A DNA stretch of 64,000 nt. It comes from Dryomyza anilis. Its lineage: Eukaryota > Arthropoda > Insecta > Diptera > Dryomyzidae. A program made the translations under genes and the position numbers. Every line of letters begins with the position of its first letter. Within the stretch, counting starts at the first letter, position 1. Location: positions 105,730,464 through 105,794,463 of the forward strand of contig OX638131.1 in assembly GCA_951804985.1 (NCBI GenBank), read 5' to 3'. The notes beneath the pieces were generated by a model. It was not told where the DNA came from and did no database searches. It saw only the letters and a program-made list of their open reading frames with translations. Of the stretch, positions 10,376 through 21,585 are shown piece by piece.

Positions 10376-11314
10376 ATTACAAAATATACCTACCAACCAA
10401 ACACCAAAAAAAAAAAAAAAACAGCAACAAAAAGCGCTACAACCACTTTAAGGTCGTTCGGTGGTTCGGCTAGTTTTGGTCTGTTGACTGGTTGGATGGT
10501 GCCCGTTGTTGGCAACACGCAGAAAGTAGGTGCAAAATTCGAGTCGAGTCGCGGCCTCGTGCAGTCAAGTTGTTGTTGCTGCTGCTGATGCAATTGGCTC
10601 CAACATTCTGAGTGACCACACAGTTCAAGACACCGACATTGTTGTGGAATTCCAACAACAACAATAAGAACAACAACTGCAGCAACAAGTTATGCGGTAA
10701 GCTTTACCAAATAAAATAAAATTAAATGACATAAAAAAAAGTAACCCAACAAAAAAAAATAGTATATAGTCTATGCGATTACTTAAGCAGGTTGCCGGTA
10801 ATATTGGCCGAATGATAAAGTGTAAACGTCGTTTTCCCAAAGTGCTTTTTATTTTTTATTAGTTTGCACACCGAAACTAGTTCTGTAGAATTATATTTTC
10901 ATAAAGATCTCAGTTAAGATTGGTGCACTTTATTGATTTGTAAATTTTCCATAAGTTGTTTTGCTTTTTCATAATAGAGTATAGTAACAAGAGTTAAATA
11001 TGACTGGCTAGAATCATGGTTTCCCTAATAGAGTAAATTACGCCTAGGTTAAGTAAGGTGATCAAAAATTAATTTAAATTTCCCTTACCAACCATTTATT
11101 TTTTTTTAATTTGAGCTACTGTCTTTGAAATCTGTGTCAAAATTGGATATAATTATTTTCTTTGATTGAACAGGTATAACGAAAAATTATTTTTTCGATT
11201 GTCACGATGTCTAATTTTATTGAGAGAGTTTGCATTCAATTTTGTTTAGGGAAATAATGTATGCTGCAGAAAACATTTGAAGACCAGGATTTATTGAAAA
11301 CAAGAACATTTTAG
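10376..11314. other. Mixed region: CAA/CAG-type triplets, then AT-rich
   Basis: 10440-10700 has GTTGTTGCTGCTGCTGATG and AACAACAACAATAAGAACAACAACTG stretches; frames seen here on the minus strand are poly-Gln/Leu products of those triplets. 10860-11314 is AT-rich without features. Confidence 0.4.
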
Positions 11315-12015
11315 TGGTATGCATCCCCGGACAATTCTCCGCCAGACATTTCATCCCCGAGATATATTTTCACCGATACTGGTATTTACAGAGACGAATC
11401 TTCACTGAGACTATATTTCAATGAGCTGTAATTTCTTCCCAAGCCAACAATTATTCCTTCTCCGATACAATTATTCCTTCTCGAATCATTCTTGGCCAAG
11501 ACAAGTCTTTTCTAATATATATATTTCCCGAGACAATTCTTCCCCGTGACAGTTATTCTAGAGACAATTATTGCACGAGCTAATTTTTTACCAAGACAAA
11601 TCTTCCTCGTACATTTTATACCCTCAGACTGATATTTCCAAAGACATTTCTTTTATGAGACAGATTTTTCCTATACAATTCATCACTGAGACTATATTTC
11701 ACTGAGCGGATTTTCTTCTTAAGCCAACATTTCCCCAAAACAAATTTTCTTTGAGGCAAATCTTCTCCACCGCAATTCCTTCTCCAACCATTCTTGGTCA
11801 AGACTTCATCGCATTTCTTTGCAAAGACATATCTCTCCTGAGACAATTTTAAACCAATAAAATTGTTGTCTGAAAAAAAAATCCTTTCCGAGACAGTTAT
11901 TCAACTCTAAAGCAATTCTTCCACGAGCAAATTTGTACCCGATATATATCTCGAAAGAAACAAGTCCTCCTCGGACAATTCTTTATCGAGCATTTTTCCA
12001 GAGATATTTTTTTTC
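11315..12015. repeat. Degenerate CTTCCCCGAGACAATT minisatellite, array 1
   Basis: A unit of about 16-18 bp resembling GAGACAATTCTTCCCC recurs throughout with heavy divergence (for example 11516-11560 and 11620-11690). The same motif forms a second array at 51845-54235, about 40 kb away. Confidence 0.7.
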
Positions 12016-12058
12016 GCAAAGGTCGCAAAAGCTTTTAAAGCGAACCACATACGAGACG

Positions 12059-12782
12059 TATCAACTAATGAGAAGCACTACAAAGAAATCAAAGGTCTGG
12101 TGCTTGAAAATCATCGATTGACAATTAGGAACCTTGCTGTAAACATTTTATTTGGAACAGTCCAGTCCATTTAAAAGATATTCCGTGTCTCCGAAAAGTC
12201 ATACCACTCCAAAATCACAAAAAGGTCGTCGCGTTAGTGTATGTAAAATAATGCTTTCTGCCTACCAGAACGTCATTATTAAAAATGAGATTTGGATCTT
12301 TGTTTACCATCCGGAAACCACCGATCAATCTGGCGAATATCATGGAAAAGATCGATGATGTACCCATAATATGGAAAGAATCAGAAGACTCAAATCAACC
12401 AGGTTTTATTCCATATTGAAATCCTTGTAGAACAGTGTTATGTATCGATTGCATGTAGTCTGAAGAAGCCAGAATTCTTGGTTTTGCACCACGATATTGC
12501 GCCATCTCATATTTCATTAGTTTTTCGTCATTATTTCGCAAAAAATTCGACCAAAATCGCCGTATTCGTCTTATTTAGCATCGTTCGACTACTGAATATT
12601 TAATAAATTCAAGATATCGCTTAGGGGACTCCGTTTTGTCTCAATTGTGGGGATAAATGCTGACTCGAAAAAGACATTGAAGGCTATTCCGGAAATCGAA
12701 TTTAACAACTCTTTCGAAGATTGTAAACAAAAGGCGGCATATGCGAAATGCATTACAGGGGAACTATTTTGAAGGCGAATAA
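12059..12782 (+). pseudogene. Dead mariner-family transposase
   Basis: Mariner transposase is a DDE/D nuclease-ligase that cuts and pastes its element at TA sites. Recognisable pieces in order: a helix-turn-helix-side segment GLVLENHRLTIRNLA (about 12091-12135), the first catalytic-region equivalent NEIWIFVYHPETT (from 12284), the LHHDIAPSH motif (12484-12510, catalytic Asp codon 12493-12495), the SPYSSYLASFDY motif (Asp codon 12587-12589) and a C-terminal NYFEGE then stop (12780-12782). The first catalytic Asp is Asn (codon 12284-12286), about 11 bases are missing between the second and third Asp, and several frames and stops break it, including TGA right after the third Asp. No start or terminal repeats were identified. 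The HHD and FDY signatures fit mariner (D,D34D), possibly near the irritans group. Confidence 0.85.
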
Positions 12783-12864
12783 ATACAGAATTTTATTTTT
12801 TCCAAATTCTAAAACCAAATTCTCGTTTATATTTGATGATAGTTGTATGTCGATCACATCTTAT

Positions 12865-13330
12865 TGTTACGAAAAAATTTGTCCCATTGTGCAAGCAATG
12901 CTTAAGAGTAAATGAGATGCAAGACGATTCAGCGTAACAAAGCAATGTGTTATAAAGGGACGGAATATCATTCAGCGCACTGAGGTAATGTGCGAGATAG
13001 ATATGGAAAATCAGAGCATTAAAACCCATGAGTGTGAATGAGATGCAAATAGCATGCAGCATTCACCATAAGTGTAGAAGGTTCTCGAAACATGTCGACC
13101 TGATGTATGCAGTATATAAGGGCGTCGCATCTGAAGAGCATTTCAGTAGTGATTGGAAAGTGGTCGAATGCATCTCGTGTGTGATCAATGACAAGTTATA
13201 TTGTGGACAAGCAGCAGTTGTTAGAATTTATAATTAGTGTGAAATAAATAAAGTTAATTGTTGTAATTTAAACCAAACATAATAGTGTTTTTATTTTGTA
13301 CACAATTCGGAGATACAAACTTGTTGAACA
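12865..13330 (+). mobile_element. Possible solo LTR of a retrotransposon
   Basis: The segment starts TGTTAC and could end AACA, and contains in order a TATA box, an initiator and an AATAAATAAA poly(A) signal, the usual U3-R-U5 layout. No flanking target duplication or internal gag/pol sequence was found, and both borders are guesses. A cellular promoter or another element type remains possible. It lies just downstream of the mariner relic. Confidence 0.4.
13113..13150 (+). promoter_or_regulatory. TATA box plus initiator with canonical spacing
   Basis: TATATAAG at 13113-13120 is followed by TTTCAGTAG with the initiator TCAGT at 13143-13147. The predicted start A (13145) lies 32 bases after the first T of the TATA box, the expected arthropod spacing. 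AATAAA follows at 13243-13248, giving a very short transcript unit as in an LTR. Confidence 0.55.
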
Positions 13331-14702
13331 GTTTTCCGTAGACTGAATTTTCGTAAGAATATATTTATTACATTTTGCTGAATATTCTTAAAATAAAATA
13401 CTGATTATATTTAAGTTCTAAAGTCTTATAAGAAGCTCTATTTAATAGTATTACCTCGATTTGTTATATCTTTATTTTTATTTTTGCTATTCTGTTCTCT
13501 GTCTTTTATTGCACTCATTCTACAGTTTTTTTTCTCTCGCATTTTCACAATGCCTATTAGCACAACATATAATTTCCATTGACCTAGAACTTTATGCATG
13601 TGCGGGAAGCCATACAATGTGGCCTCTGCCTGTTTTTGCACCCCACTGCAGCAACATACCGTATGAATCGATGCCAAAACTAACTAACTAACTAACGAAC
13701 GTACTAACTAACAAAGTGACTGACTGACTGGGTGACTAACTATTCCACGCCTTTAAGAAACCAATTTCTTGTTATACGGTACTTTGTGCTCCAACGCATA
13801 CGTACGTTGTACATACTACGTACGAACGGTACGCGGTACGTTCCAGGCACGTTCGAACCCAATTACCATCCATCCATCCATGGAAGGCAGCCAAATGCTA
13901 TGGGACAGACGAACAGACGATAGTTGGTGTCCAGCATACAAAAATATCGCATTGTGGTCTTCGTCGTCGTCGTTCTTGCTGCTGACAGGTTCTGTTGCTT
14001 TTCGGATTAAGTTTCATCAGCATCATTAGGTTAAGACACACACATTTTTTAACAAACTTAAACTTTTTGCTGGGTCGCTCGATTTTTTTTCTATACTAGG
14101 TACTAATAACAATAATAATAAAAAGACAACGTTATTTTGAGTTTGTCTGTTGGGTTGTGTTTGAGGCTGAGGCGCCGTCGTCTTTGAGACCGTTCTTTCT
14201 TGAGGTTTCCTGTTTGAAATTGAATGCGAAATCTAAAAATTTGCAATCGACCTCAGCTACTTGTAGTAAATGCGTTGTTTTTTTTTATTATTTTTTGGCT
14301 CTTTCTTTAAATTGTTTTTAGCCTATAAAGAAGATCTCATGGTTTAGATTAAAATGTGGCGGGTATTTTTTTTTAGATTAATTTAATTTTTTTATTTTTT
14401 CCTCTATTTTATTATAGTTTATTTATATATTTTTGTTGCCGTATATGGCATGAGCGAAAATTTGCTTTGAGTTGAAAATACACTTTGGTGATGCGTTTGG
14501 TTAACTGGTTTTGAAATGTTGAATTTTGATTAATGATGTCAGTGAAAATATTACAGATGTTTAACAGCTGTATTTAAAATGAAGTTGTAAAGAGATTATG
14601 TAGAATTAAAAATAAAAGTTTTTGTTTAAATATTATTTTACATATTTTGATTTTAGACAATTTTAGTTCATAAAATATAAAACCTTCTCAATTTTAAAGT
14701 TT
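13331..14702. other. Mixed then AT-rich region, no gene recognised
   Basis: 13560-14030 is moderately complex, with GTACGTTGTACATACTACGT-type near palindromes and CATCCATCCATCCATGG near 13869. TCGTCGTCGTCG at 13960 is a short triplet repeat. The rest is AT-rich. Confidence 0.4.
13680..13742. repeat. (AACT)n/(GACT)n microsatellite
   Basis: Four-base units AACT, with AACG/GACT variants, run through about 60 bases ending TGACTGACTGGGTGACT. Confidence 0.85.
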
Positions 14703-14869
14703 ACTAGCTGGACCCGTGCACCAAGATTTTGTGAATTCAAAGATATGAAGCGAGGGCCCGTAACACAGGGGCCCGTGCTTCGTTGTGGAAGTTTTTATGG
14801 GTTTTATAAATGTAATAATCAAATAATAATTCTCCGCCAAAAAAAAAACTATTCTCAAAGATAATTCTT

Positions 14870-15030
14870 TCTCAGACTGCGCTTCCCCGTAGAATATTTC
14901 GCCCTAGGTTTCTTCCCAGTAGAAATCTTCCATGTAAAGTTCTTCCCCATAGAACGCTTTCCCGTTCATCCCGGTAGAAATCTTCCCGGTAGAATTCTTT
15001 CCCGTAGAATTCTTCCCAGTAGAGTTTTTC
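14870..15030. repeat. Degenerate 16-18-bp TTCTTCCCGTAGAA repeat
   Basis: Units such as CCCGGTAGAAATCTTC and CCCGTAGAATTCTTCC recur about nine times directly before the 15-bp array. Confidence 0.75.
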
Positions 15031-15046
15031 ACTGTAGAAATTTTAG

Positions 15047-15321
15047 TGTGGTGAGTTTTAATGTGGTGTGTTTCAGTGTGGTGAGTTTAGGTGAGATGAA
15101 TTTTGGTGTGGTGAGTTTTGGTGTGGTGAGTTTTAGTGTGGTAAGTTTTAGTGTGGTGAGTTTTAGTGTGGTGAATTTTATTGTGGTGAGTTTAAGTGTG
15201 GTGAATTTTATTGTGGTGAGTTTTAGTGTGGTGAGTTTTAGTGTGGTGAGTTTTAGTGTGGTGAATTTTAGTGTGGTGAATTTTAGTGTGGTGAGTTTCA
15301 TTGTGGTGAGTTTTAATGTGT
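15047..15321. repeat. 15-bp minisatellite, about 18 units
   Basis: The unit is GTGTGGTGAGTTTTA with G/A and T/C variants. Because 15 is divisible by three and the unit lacks stops, both strands show long open frames (118 codons plus, 90 codons minus) encoding S-F-S-V-V and K-L-T-T-L type pentapeptide repeats; I regard these as artefacts of the repeat. Confidence 0.9.
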
Positions 15322-15598
15322 GGTTGCTTTTATATTTTTTTTTGTATTTGAGTTTTTTGTTTCATCTTCTTTGCTTGTGTAGGTGCCGAGTTATGTCGTT
15401 TTGAAAGTTTAGGTTGTATGGGACGTGCCACGCCCCTTTGTCAAATCCCGCCCATATATAGCCTATGACACCCACCGGACTCCATAGTATCCTGTTGCAA
15501 AATTTCAGTTAAATCGGTTAAGCGGTTTAGTCGTGATGCTGGAACAAACAGACCGACAGACAGACTGACAGACGGACCAAGAGTTTTATATATATAGA

Positions 15599-16604
15599 TT
15601 GAAGCTCTCATAATAACAAAAACATATATTGAGTTTTCAGTGATTATTTGAAATTATTTGAAATTATATGAAATACCATTTTAAATTTGAAAAAAAAAAT
15701 TTCAAAATTTGTCAGATTTTTATTTAAAGAAAATTGAATGTGTTATTTAAATGAAAAAATGTGATATTTAAATAATAGAATTTATAAACATTTGACATTT
15801 AAATGAAAAATTGGTATAAAAAAAATAAACATTTGAGTGACATTTTAATAAATATTTTATATAACAGAGAAATGTATTGAAATTCAAATATTTTATATGA
15901 AAAATCGATGGAATTCGTTGTACAGATTTGAATTGAAGTAGATTTGTAAACATTTGAAATTTAAATGAAAAAGTGATATATAGAAAAAAATTGACATTTG
16001 ACTGACATTTTAAAATTTTAATAAACATTTTTGTATATGAGTGAAATTTATAGAAATTTAAATATTTTAAATAAAAAATCAAATTGATTTCTTTGTACAG
16101 ATTTGAATTGAAATAGATTTAAATTAAATTGAAAAAAAAAAATGTAAACTGAAACAACAAAAAATAATTTGAAATATGATGGTGAATAACAAATAAGAAT
16201 TTCAATAAAAAATGGGTTTAAATTGAAAAAAAAAAAAAAAATAAATTCATATACAAAATTTCAAAAAAAGAGTAAGTAAAATTGTTAGATACCGATGAAA
16301 ACATGACATTTTCAAATTTAATTAAATATTTAAAATTTGAGTTAACATTTAAAAAATTCTATATAAAAATGAAAATTCTACATAAATTGGGTGAAAATAA
16401 TGTTTATAAAATCTTTATACATACTCCAAATTTTAGTCTAGATATTTAAATGAATTGCGAATTAAAAACCTATAATTTAAAATTTAAGTCCAGATTATTA
16501 ATATTTTTTAAACTTAGATTTTGGTAGAAATATTAGAATATATTAAATATGAGGCAACAGCTCTGAAGAACATAGGCCGATTTCAAACGGCGAGGGATTG
16601 TATA
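15599..16604. repeat. AT-rich DNA with a degenerate repeat of about 174 bp
   Basis: GTACAGATTTGAATTGAA recurs at about 15921 and 16095, with surrounding CATTTGACTGACATTTTAA-type sequence also doubled. Downstream DNA to 16604 is AT-rich only. Confidence 0.6.
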
Positions 16605-16672
16605 GAAATAGGGTGTTTGAACCCGCAACTTTATGACTCACAGTCCAACGCACTAATCACTGATTTATGGAC
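16605..16672 (-). mobile_element. Decayed tRNA-like SINE head
   Basis: On the minus strand it reads CAGTGATTAGTGCGTTGGACT then GCGGGTTCAAACACC, matching the A-box and B-box parts of the SINE heads at 49120-49195 and 62855-62925. The body downstream is not recognisable. Confidence 0.65.
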
Positions 16673-17084
16673 GTTCTTATCAACATCTTTAAAGTTACTT
16701 CGAATTAAAAGAAGGATTTCATTTGGAATAATTCAAGTTTCACTATTTTCATGGTTATATCCCCTAATTATTCAAATATAAAACACATTTCCAGTATTTA
16801 AAATTTTAGATTTATGCTCAATCCGTTTTCCGTTATCCAATCGAATTTAAAATTATATTTTAAATGGAGATTATTTAAATAAAATGTAACATGATTAAAA
16901 ATTCAGTTGTGAGTTTGATTTCGAATGATCTATACTGCCAAAAAGTCCAATTTCCAATTATAACATGAAATAATTCTGGTATTTTCATGATAATACATAG
17001 CTAATCGTAGAATTTGTAGAAATATTAAACAAATTTTCAGTATCTACGTATGCGAGTAAATGGAAAATTCACACGATATCGGAA
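16673..17084. other. AT-rich stretch, nothing recognised
   Basis: AT-rich, no feature supported. Confidence 0.45.
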
Positions 17085-17885
17085 ATATACTAATATCGAG
17101 CGTTCATTGGTCCTAAGTGGTAGATAGATATCGACGTATTCTGTGGGAATCTTTTCGATACTAGAAATTTTTCGAAATCATGACAATATCGAAGAAAAAA
17201 TAATCCAAGTTCGAGATTGCTGTGGAATATATTGCGACCCTAGTAGAAATTGTGCTAGAGTCATGATCGGGAAATGATCATTGAATATTTACCTTGTCAT
17301 CCCTAGTAGAAAATATGATCATTGCCTTTTCATGTCCTTATCATGCTTACCATACCAGGTTTTACATTATCTAAATAGTAAATGTTCCCGACCATAGCTA
17401 CATTATTTGTTCTTCATAACGAAATTAGCATCAGACAATGATCGAGATTTAATGAGAGAAACCTTATTATGCTCGGGCTCTGACAAGCCAATTGTCGGGT
17501 AAATAATAAAATGGGGAATTGACCGATCATGATCATGGCCTGAGGTCAGTCATGTACTGAGGACGCTGCGTTACAAGGACATTATGGGCTTCGTCATATT
17601 CCGATCATCTCAAATAATGACATGATCACTTCATGAACATGGCCCTACCAAAATATCTACTAGGGATAACCCAACTAGTTATATGAAAAATATGATCCGG
17701 TCATGATCATGTCTACCCTAAATTTCTACAAGGGATTATCGAAGTGATAAATATCGTCAAAGAATCAAATGTCAAAGAATTTGAAGGTACGAGAAACTTT
17801 TTAATTCAGAATCTAGAAATAAGAATTTATTCGAGAAAGCTTCAAGGCATCGAAGATCACCAAAACATGGCAGGATGGGTAGTAT
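17085..17885. repeat. ATATCGAGCG repeat, copy 1, split by a MITE
   Basis: Flanking parts 17085-17237 and 17735-17885 align with the uninterrupted copy at 20475-20775: ATATCGAGCGTTC, a GATATTGATGCG-like stretch, GTTCGAGATT, ATTGCGA, then TATCGA-GTGATAAAT and, at the end, AAACATGGCAGG against GACATGGCGGG. Confidence 0.75.
17238..17734 (-). mobile_element. CCCTAGTAG MITE with an extra right end
   Basis: Starts CCCTAGTAGAAATT and ends AAATTTCTACAAGGG. The standard right end TCTACTAGGG occurs at 17656-17665 and is followed by 69 bp that resemble a second, diverged right end. A second internal near-terminal motif (CCCTAGTAGA at 17301) matches an internal CCCTATTAGA of the full-length copies. It lies in opposite orientation to the 60379 copy. 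Confidence 0.8.
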
Positions 17886-18870
17886 TTATATTTATCAGTT
17901 ATCCAATCAAATTTGAAATTTAAAGAAAAAAAAGATTTAAATTTTCTGTTTTGAATTGATTTCGCAACATCGATTATTTAAACAAGTATTTGAACATCTT
18001 TTGAGCATCACTGCCAAAAATGCTATTAATATATAAAAAAAATTATAATATTAAAAATAACTTTTTATTTTTTCACTTATTTTTCAATAATGATCGACAG
18101 ATCGCTTTAATGTTTGATCAATGCTGTGCCATGGAACAATGAACCCGCTGCCGCCGTCAAATGACATTGCGAAAAATATACATTTTTTAAAGAAATACAG
18201 ACGACTGACAGACAGCGAGACGGACGGATGGACCGACGGACAGTCAGACTATATGGCAGACAAAGACTATCAGCAGAGATACGTAGAGTGCGATTTGACG
18301 TCGCGGTTGTTTAGGTTGTTTGGTTGCATGGGGCAGACAAGTGTTTGCATAGCAAAAATAAAATACTAAAAACCATTTGTATGAGCGCAAAAATAAAATA
18401 AAAATATATCTATGAAAAAGCGAATATTCATGTTTTTATTAACAAATAGTTTTGAACAACAAATAGAAATAAAAAACACTTTTATGCGTTCGTTGCACAT
18501 GTGCGAACGTGAACGTTGTTGTATCTACCAACGATCATATTATCGTCGTCAAAACCCTTGAGCAATTTTATAATGTCTTGGTTGACTTGCATGTGGATAT
18601 GAATTGTCAATATGTCAACATATTGATGTATGTTGATTATGGCTAAGATAATAATTCTACAAACAACAACAAAAAAAAATTGTAGTTTATAAATAAAAAA
18701 AATCAATAATGCTTTCAGTTTTGCAGTTGAATTCAAAATAAAATAGAAATAATTGAATTGTGTATTTTCTAAAAAATTCAAATAATTGACAAAAAAGATT
18801 GAGAACTCAAAATGTATAGGTGAATCAAATTTAAAAAAAAAAAAAAAATTCAAACGATTTAAAATTTGGA
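17886..18870. other. AT-rich with a small unique block, no gene recognised
   Basis: 18110-18330 is more GC-rich (CCGCTGCCGCC, then GACAGACAGCGAGACGGACGG simple repeat). The frame there and the 123-codon minus frame at 18482-18853 (Phe/Tyr-rich, from AT-rich DNA) look spurious. Confidence 0.4.
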
Positions 18871-20474
18871 ATGTAAATCTTAATAAATCTTTAAAATCTT
18901 TTAAAAATTTGAATAACTAAAATTCAATTGAAAGACGTTTATTTGCTATGGAAAAATCAAATTCTTGAACTGCCAAAAAATAGTTTAAACATAGAAAATT
19001 TAAAAACGATATTTCTAAAAGTTGACATAATCTTGAATATCGATTTTTGCAAAAATCATATTAAATATAAATTTTTTTTAAATCTTTAAATTTATAAAAT
19101 TAAAAATTTTTACAACGTTATTATATAGTTCTGTTATGTTCTTAAATTCATCTTTTATTGAAATTCAAGTATTTGACTTGTAAAATCGAGTTGAATTCAT
19201 TTCACAAAACTTCGACTCATTGAATTCTACACCCAGAAAAAAATACTATATTAATAATAGTTTTTTACTATTAAAAATAGTCAATAGAATAAATTATTAT
19301 TTTAATCGGAAAATACCATTAAATACTATAAAATACCAATACATTTCCATTGAGTTTATATGAAAAGATTTATTTTTTATATACTATTAAATCAATAATT
19401 GTCATATTGACCAATTTTAATGGGATTTGTGGGAATTTTTTTCTGGGTGTATTCAAATACGTTAATTTTCTTATGAAAATAAAATTCTGAAACAGCGAAA
19501 AATATTTTGAACGAATTGGAATTAATAATTAGTTGAAACAATGTTTAACAAGCATCTAAAATATAAAACGATTGTTTCAAATATAGGTTCTATTATTTGG
19601 AATTAAGTAATTCAAATATTTCACATGAAAATCGTATCAAATTCATTTTACAAAATTTGAACGCTTTAAATTGGAATGAAATATGTTCATTTTCTATATA
19701 AAAAATCGAAAAAAATTTAAACAAATTGGAATCTTAAAACGATGCTGATATGAAGTTGCCAGAATATCAATTTTTATAAAAATCGTTATAATTGTTATAA
19801 ATATAGTCTTGAAATTTATGGTATTCATTATTTATAACGTAATATATTTTGAAATCAACTGTCGATCGATATTCAAATATTTACAAAATTAATAGAAATG
19901 AATTTCTTTCTTAAATTTGAACAAATTAAATTCTGTTTAATATCTAAAGAAATATCGAATGAGGGAATATCAAAAAAACAAATTTGATCGTATTCGAATT
20001 GAAAATAATTTGATCATAATTTGGTACATGCCGGAATATAAATTTCTAGATAAATAATATTTCAAAATTTAAGAATTCGTCAAAATAAAAAAGTATTTCA
20101 GTATGAATTTTTTTATGAATTTTTTTCGATATCTTTATGAGATCAATGCCAAAGAATTCATACGATATTAGATTCAATTTCGTAGCGATTCAATTTCGTA
20201 GCGTAGCGAGCTTCAAATTGAACCTATGATAGGTAGATATCGAAGCGATCTGACGAAGTTTTTCGAGACATTTTACTAAACCTAATCGGTATTGAACAGA
20301 AAAATAATTAATATTTCGAAAAATATTGCAGTAACATTATGAAAATTGTCGATAAACCCATGAGATCGATTTGTCTTATCGAAATTAGTTAAAAAAAACT
20401 TCGATGCTTCGATGGACTCCCATATTATAGACTCCCAGTATGCTGTTTGTTTCGATATCATAATGAGATCAGTG
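18871..20474. repeat. Degenerate AT-rich repeat field
   Basis: Motifs such as TTCAAATATTT-CATATGAAAAATCG-ATTGAATTCATT-ACAAA recur loosely (19160, 19610, 19870) and resemble the 15840-16100 repeats. A partial ATATCGAAGCGAT copy lies at 20140-20420. Confidence 0.5.
19230..19449 (+). mobile_element. CACCCAG MITE, 220 bp
   Basis: Terminal inverted repeats CACCCAGAAAAAAATAC / TTTTTTCTGGGTG, flanked by TA on both sides (19228-19229, 19450-19451), fit a Tc1/mariner-derived non-autonomous element. Interior motifs ACTATTAAAAATAGTCAATAG and ATACTATTAAATCAATAATT are shared with four other copies. Confidence 0.9.
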
Positions 20475-20775
20475 CGATATCGAGCGTCAAATTGGTTTTA
20501 AATGTTAGAAAGATATTGATGCGTTCCTCGGAGTTTTCCCGATCCTAGACATTTTTTGAAATCTGAACGATACGAAGAAACATGTAATCAATGTTCGAGA
20601 TTACTTGAAAAAATTGCGATATCGATGCGATAAATATATAAATATCATATCTTGTCATAGAATTTGAATGTTGGATAAATTTTAAAAATTTGAATCGATT
20701 AGCAACGAGATCGAACTTTTTATCAAAGTTTTTCGAGAAATCTCCGTGCCTCCAAGGTCTCCTAGACATGGCGGG
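20475..20775. repeat. ATATCGAGCG repeat, copy 2 (uninterrupted)
   Basis: Aligns with 17085-17885 minus the MITE. At the equivalent of the insertion point it reads ATTGCGATATCGATGCGATA without interruption, serving as an empty site. Confidence 0.75.
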
Positions 20776-21585
20776 CTGAAATATTACTTAAGGATCTAAA
20801 TTAAGACACTAATAATTTTTAAACGTTGTACAATTCGATAATTTTATGTTGAAATATCTGTTACCTCTATTTAAAAAAATATTTATGCAACATTTATTAA
20901 AAAGTAATAAAACAAATCAAAAATAAAAAAATAACACCTAAATATGGGAAAGCCTTTTTTACATCATTTACCACAAAAGAAACGCGTGGGGTGGACATTT
21001 AAATACAAGTCCCATAAAAGGCGGTATGGCGCTCTATCATCAAAACCGAATCAACGTCAGTCAGTCCAAAGTAACCGTGCGGGTTTTGGGGTTGGGGTAT
21101 TGCTTTTAAAGTTGCAATAACACAGATCGGCTGTGCCATGGCATGGCATGTTATAATAATGTTTGAGCCTAAAGGCAATTATTGCTCATGTTTGATGTTT
21201 GCTATTATTTAAGTCTGTCAAATGTTTTTTTTTTTCGTTTATTTTTTTTTGTTTAAATTTTTATGTTAAATTGATGAACCGCTTTGGTAATAAATTAGGC
21301 TTATTCATGGTACAAACAAAAAAAAAGCATATTGCATGTTATGTAGACATATTTGCATTATGCCATGTAGGCGTTGATGTCTTGTCAACGTTGTAACTAT
21401 GTTTGCAATACAACTTTTAAGTGCCGGCATTTAGTAAGTTGGCTTTCAATAAGTTTTTTTTTTATAATTGTGTATATTTGATAAAGTGGGCTTTATTTTA
21501 TAAATATTATAATATATATAAAAGTTTTTTTTTAATAATATGTAAAAACTAAGAATTTATAATAAACAATTAAATCATCACAATT
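20776..21585. other. AT-rich region with one unique block
   Basis: 20985-21150 is less AT-rich (GTCAGTCAGTCCAAAG, GTGCGGGTTTTGGGGTTGGGG) but has no identifiable frame or splice sites. Confidence 0.4.

Larger units (their letters stand above)
14703..15598 (+). mobile_element. Interspersed non-autonomous element, class uncertain
   Basis: It opens with CTAGCTGGACCCGTGCACC and closes with AAATCGGTTAAGCGGTTTAG, a GACA-type microsatellite and TTTTATATATATAGAT. Such ends are common on old insect interspersed repeats; I cannot decide between a Helitron-like and a LINE-derived origin. Its middle holds a degenerate TTCTTCCCGGTAGAA repeat (14870-15030) and a regular 15-bp array. No coding domain is visible. 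Confidence 0.5.

Noticed and set aside
15029..15404. Long frames on both strands (118 and 90 codons) with pentapeptide repeats
   Set aside because: They are a direct consequence of a stop-free 15-bp repeat inside an interspersed element.
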